A stretch of 64,000 nucleotides of DNA from Terebella lapidaria (taxonomy: Eukaryota; Annelida; Polychaeta; Terebellida; Terebellidae), in assembly GCA_949152475.1 (NCBI GenBank), contig OX424556.1, forward strand, positions 53,650,451 through 53,714,450. The letters run 5' to 3'. The notes under the pieces are model-generated. The model searched no databases. It saw nothing but the letters and a program-made list of their open reading frames with translations, and was not told the DNA's origin. Shown here in pieces: positions 62,538 through 64,000 of this stretch. A program made the position numbers and the translations under genes. The number at the start of each line of letters is the position of its first letter. Within the stretch, counting starts at the first letter, position 1.

Positions 62538-64000
62538 GTGCAGAAGAGCGTTCTAAGAACTCTCTGCATGCTGCGCTGGTCCGGAATCCGTGCTGGTACC
62601 TTCCTAGTTGATTCCGGATCGGAAGTTACCCTCGTAGCCACGGGGACGTATCAGCAGGAACCCACTCTCAACGCTCTCAAGGTGTGGAGTACCGGACAGT
62701 ACCAGCTTTTCGGAGCTGGGAACAACGGCATCCCTATCCACGGGCTGATCAATCTACCTATTACACTTGGGGACAAGGTGTATACGGTAGAGGCGCTCGT
62801 CGCGGATATCGGTGCCGCCGGTATCATAGGTATGAATTTCCTCCGGATCCACGAGGTCGTCGCTGATTTCAGCAAAGGCGAGATCCGCGTGGGTGAGGAT
62901 ACTCATTACCTGTACTGGGTGGGTTCTACTCGCTCGGTACAACTGAAGACGGCTTGTACAACTACAATACCGCCTTATACGGAAATGATCGTGGCCGCGC
63001 GTTCCGCGCCGGCCTTCACTGGAAACGGACGGTCGTCCCTGTATAGTACAACCGGTTAGCAGCTTTGCCTGCGAGACTGGCCTGGCACTAGGTGGGACCT
63101 TGGTCAAGTCTTCTTCCTCAGGTGCCGTTCCCATTCTCGAGGTGAACCCAACTGAACGATCAGTTGTACTACGTCGTGGGGTTGTAGCAGGTATCTGTTC
63201 CCTCACGACGTCTTCCCGGATCATCCCGGACGACCCGGCCACCCGCTCCGCCAATGAGCAGGTGGCCGTCAGTGATGATCCCTTCTCCCTTCCGGACCAT
63301 CTGGAGCCTCTGGTTCCGACGGATCAGTTGACGGAGGAGCAGCAGCTTCGGCTGCTTCGGCAGTTCGGGGATGTGTTTGCACGTCCGGGCGGTGCGGTTG
63401 GCAAAACAGACGTGGGGAAACACCACATCGACCTCCTAGATGAGCGTCCCATTAAACAGCGGCTCCGGCAAGCAGCAATTATACACCAAGAGGTTATAAA
63501 CCAGGAGGTGCAAAAGATGCTCGACCTGGACATCATCGAACCAAGCGACAGCCCCTGGGCTAGTCAGGTGGTTATGGTTAAAAAGAAGGACAGCTTATGG
63601 AGGTTCTGTGTTGACTATCGTAAGCTCAACGATGTCACACGGAAAGATTCCTACCCCCTCCCGCACATCGAGGACACGTTCGATGCCCTGGCCGGATCGC
63701 ACTACTTTTGTGCTCTGGATCTGGCCTCCGGATACTGGCAAGTCCAGATGGAGGAGGAGGATAAGGCGAAAACAGCGTTTGTAACAAAGAACGGGCTCTA
63801 CCTATTTAAGGTAATGCCGTTCCCGCTCTGCAACGCTCCGGCGACTTCCGAGCGCCTCATGGAGATGATCCTAAAAGGGTTCCTCTGGAAGCGATGTATG
63901 GTGTACATTGACGATGTCGTCGTGTACGGCCGCTCCTTTGAGGAAACCCTCGATAATCTCCGTAGGGTGTTCATCCGCATCCGGAGCGCAGGCCTTAAGC
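62538..64000 (+). pseudogene. pol: Protease and reverse transcriptase portion of the second Ty3/gypsy element
   Basis: The protease has a DSGSEVTL active-site motif near 62607 and a GIIGMNFL flap-side motif. The reverse transcriptase region (63300-64000) shows VDYRKLNDVTRKDSYPLPHI, LDLASGYWQVQM and YIDDVVVYG. The visible part ends in the thumb-proximal region at the window edge. RNase H and integrase, if present, lie beyond. Confidence 0.85.

Larger units (their letters stand above)
61338..64000 (+). mobile_element. Second Ty3/gypsy element, partial and broken, runs off the window
   Basis: Parts in order: Gag core (from 61338), zinc knuckle (about 62156-62200), protease (from about 62590) and reverse transcriptase (about 63300 to the edge). 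The left end lacks an LTR and starts within the Gag core, abutting the 255-bp repeat. It is not intact; roughly two breaks are apparent in the visible part. It is GC-rich relative to its surroundings and related to, but clearly different from, the 13-24 kb element. The right half lies outside the window. Confidence 0.9.

Overview
This is eukaryotic, almost certainly animal, DNA: AT-rich, gene-poor, and packed with non-LTR retrotransposons, a tRNA-derived SINE, Ty3/gypsy elements, minisatellites and many short inverted-repeat transposons. The repeat types suggest a marine invertebrate, perhaps a lophotrochozoan, but no conserved housekeeping gene is present to fix the phylum. No rRNA or functional tRNA gene was seen, and none of the prokaryotic feature types applies.

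The host backbone is a tandem array of one intronless gene family, all on the minus strand. The proteins are about 285-295 residues: a short conserved N-terminus (M[AS]NVYSYLKRLL type), long coiled coils, and a C-terminal CxxC-x5-CxxC zinc-ribbon-like knuckle. Nine copies are visible: A (about 0.7 kb), B (12.2-13.1), C (25.9-26.6), D (28.2-29.2), E (39.4-40.1), F (45.0-46.1), G (51.8-52.1), H (55.4-56.3) and I (59.3-59.9). They fall into three subtypes in a repeating order: 3 | 1-2-3 | 1-2-3 | 1-3. The array therefore seems to have grown by duplication of a three-gene cassette. B and H have open full-length frames; E carries one in-frame stop; the others are truncated or decayed. Flanking DNA is duplicated with the genes, which gives paralogous empty sites for several transposon insertions.

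Transposons sit in nests. At 0.9-7.3 kb a TATGG-ended inverted-repeat unit holds four others. At 8.2-11.9 kb an inverted-repeat element with nuclear-receptor-like DR1 repeats holds a minus-strand LINE, which holds a second DR1 element, which holds a MITE. Further inverted-repeat elements lie at 33.2-35.3, 38.1-39.2, 43.3-44.7, 45.5-45.7, 47.8-50.3, 52.4-53.3 and 53.9-54.4 kb. Many have 6-7 bp target duplications, and several share TA[CT]GG termini.

The standout feature is an apparently whole and very young Ty3/gypsy element at 13162-24120 (10,959 bp). Its two 896-bp LTRs look identical. It has a gag gene, a pol gene and, where env would lie, a third gene (ORF3) for a protein with two C2H2 zinc fingers, a basic region and a coiled coil. 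ORF3 has its own internal TATA promoter. Just upstream is an eight-copy array of the approximately 15-bp TTCGCGGAA repeat that also fills the LTR promoter and is written into the coding sequence of the gag N-terminus. I infer a possible self-encoded regulator acting on a repeat shared by all three places. The element lies head-to-head with gene B, 71 bp from its start codon. A second, 5'-truncated and broken Ty3/gypsy copy runs off the right edge (61.3-64.0 kb) and directly abuts a 255-bp tandem repeat.
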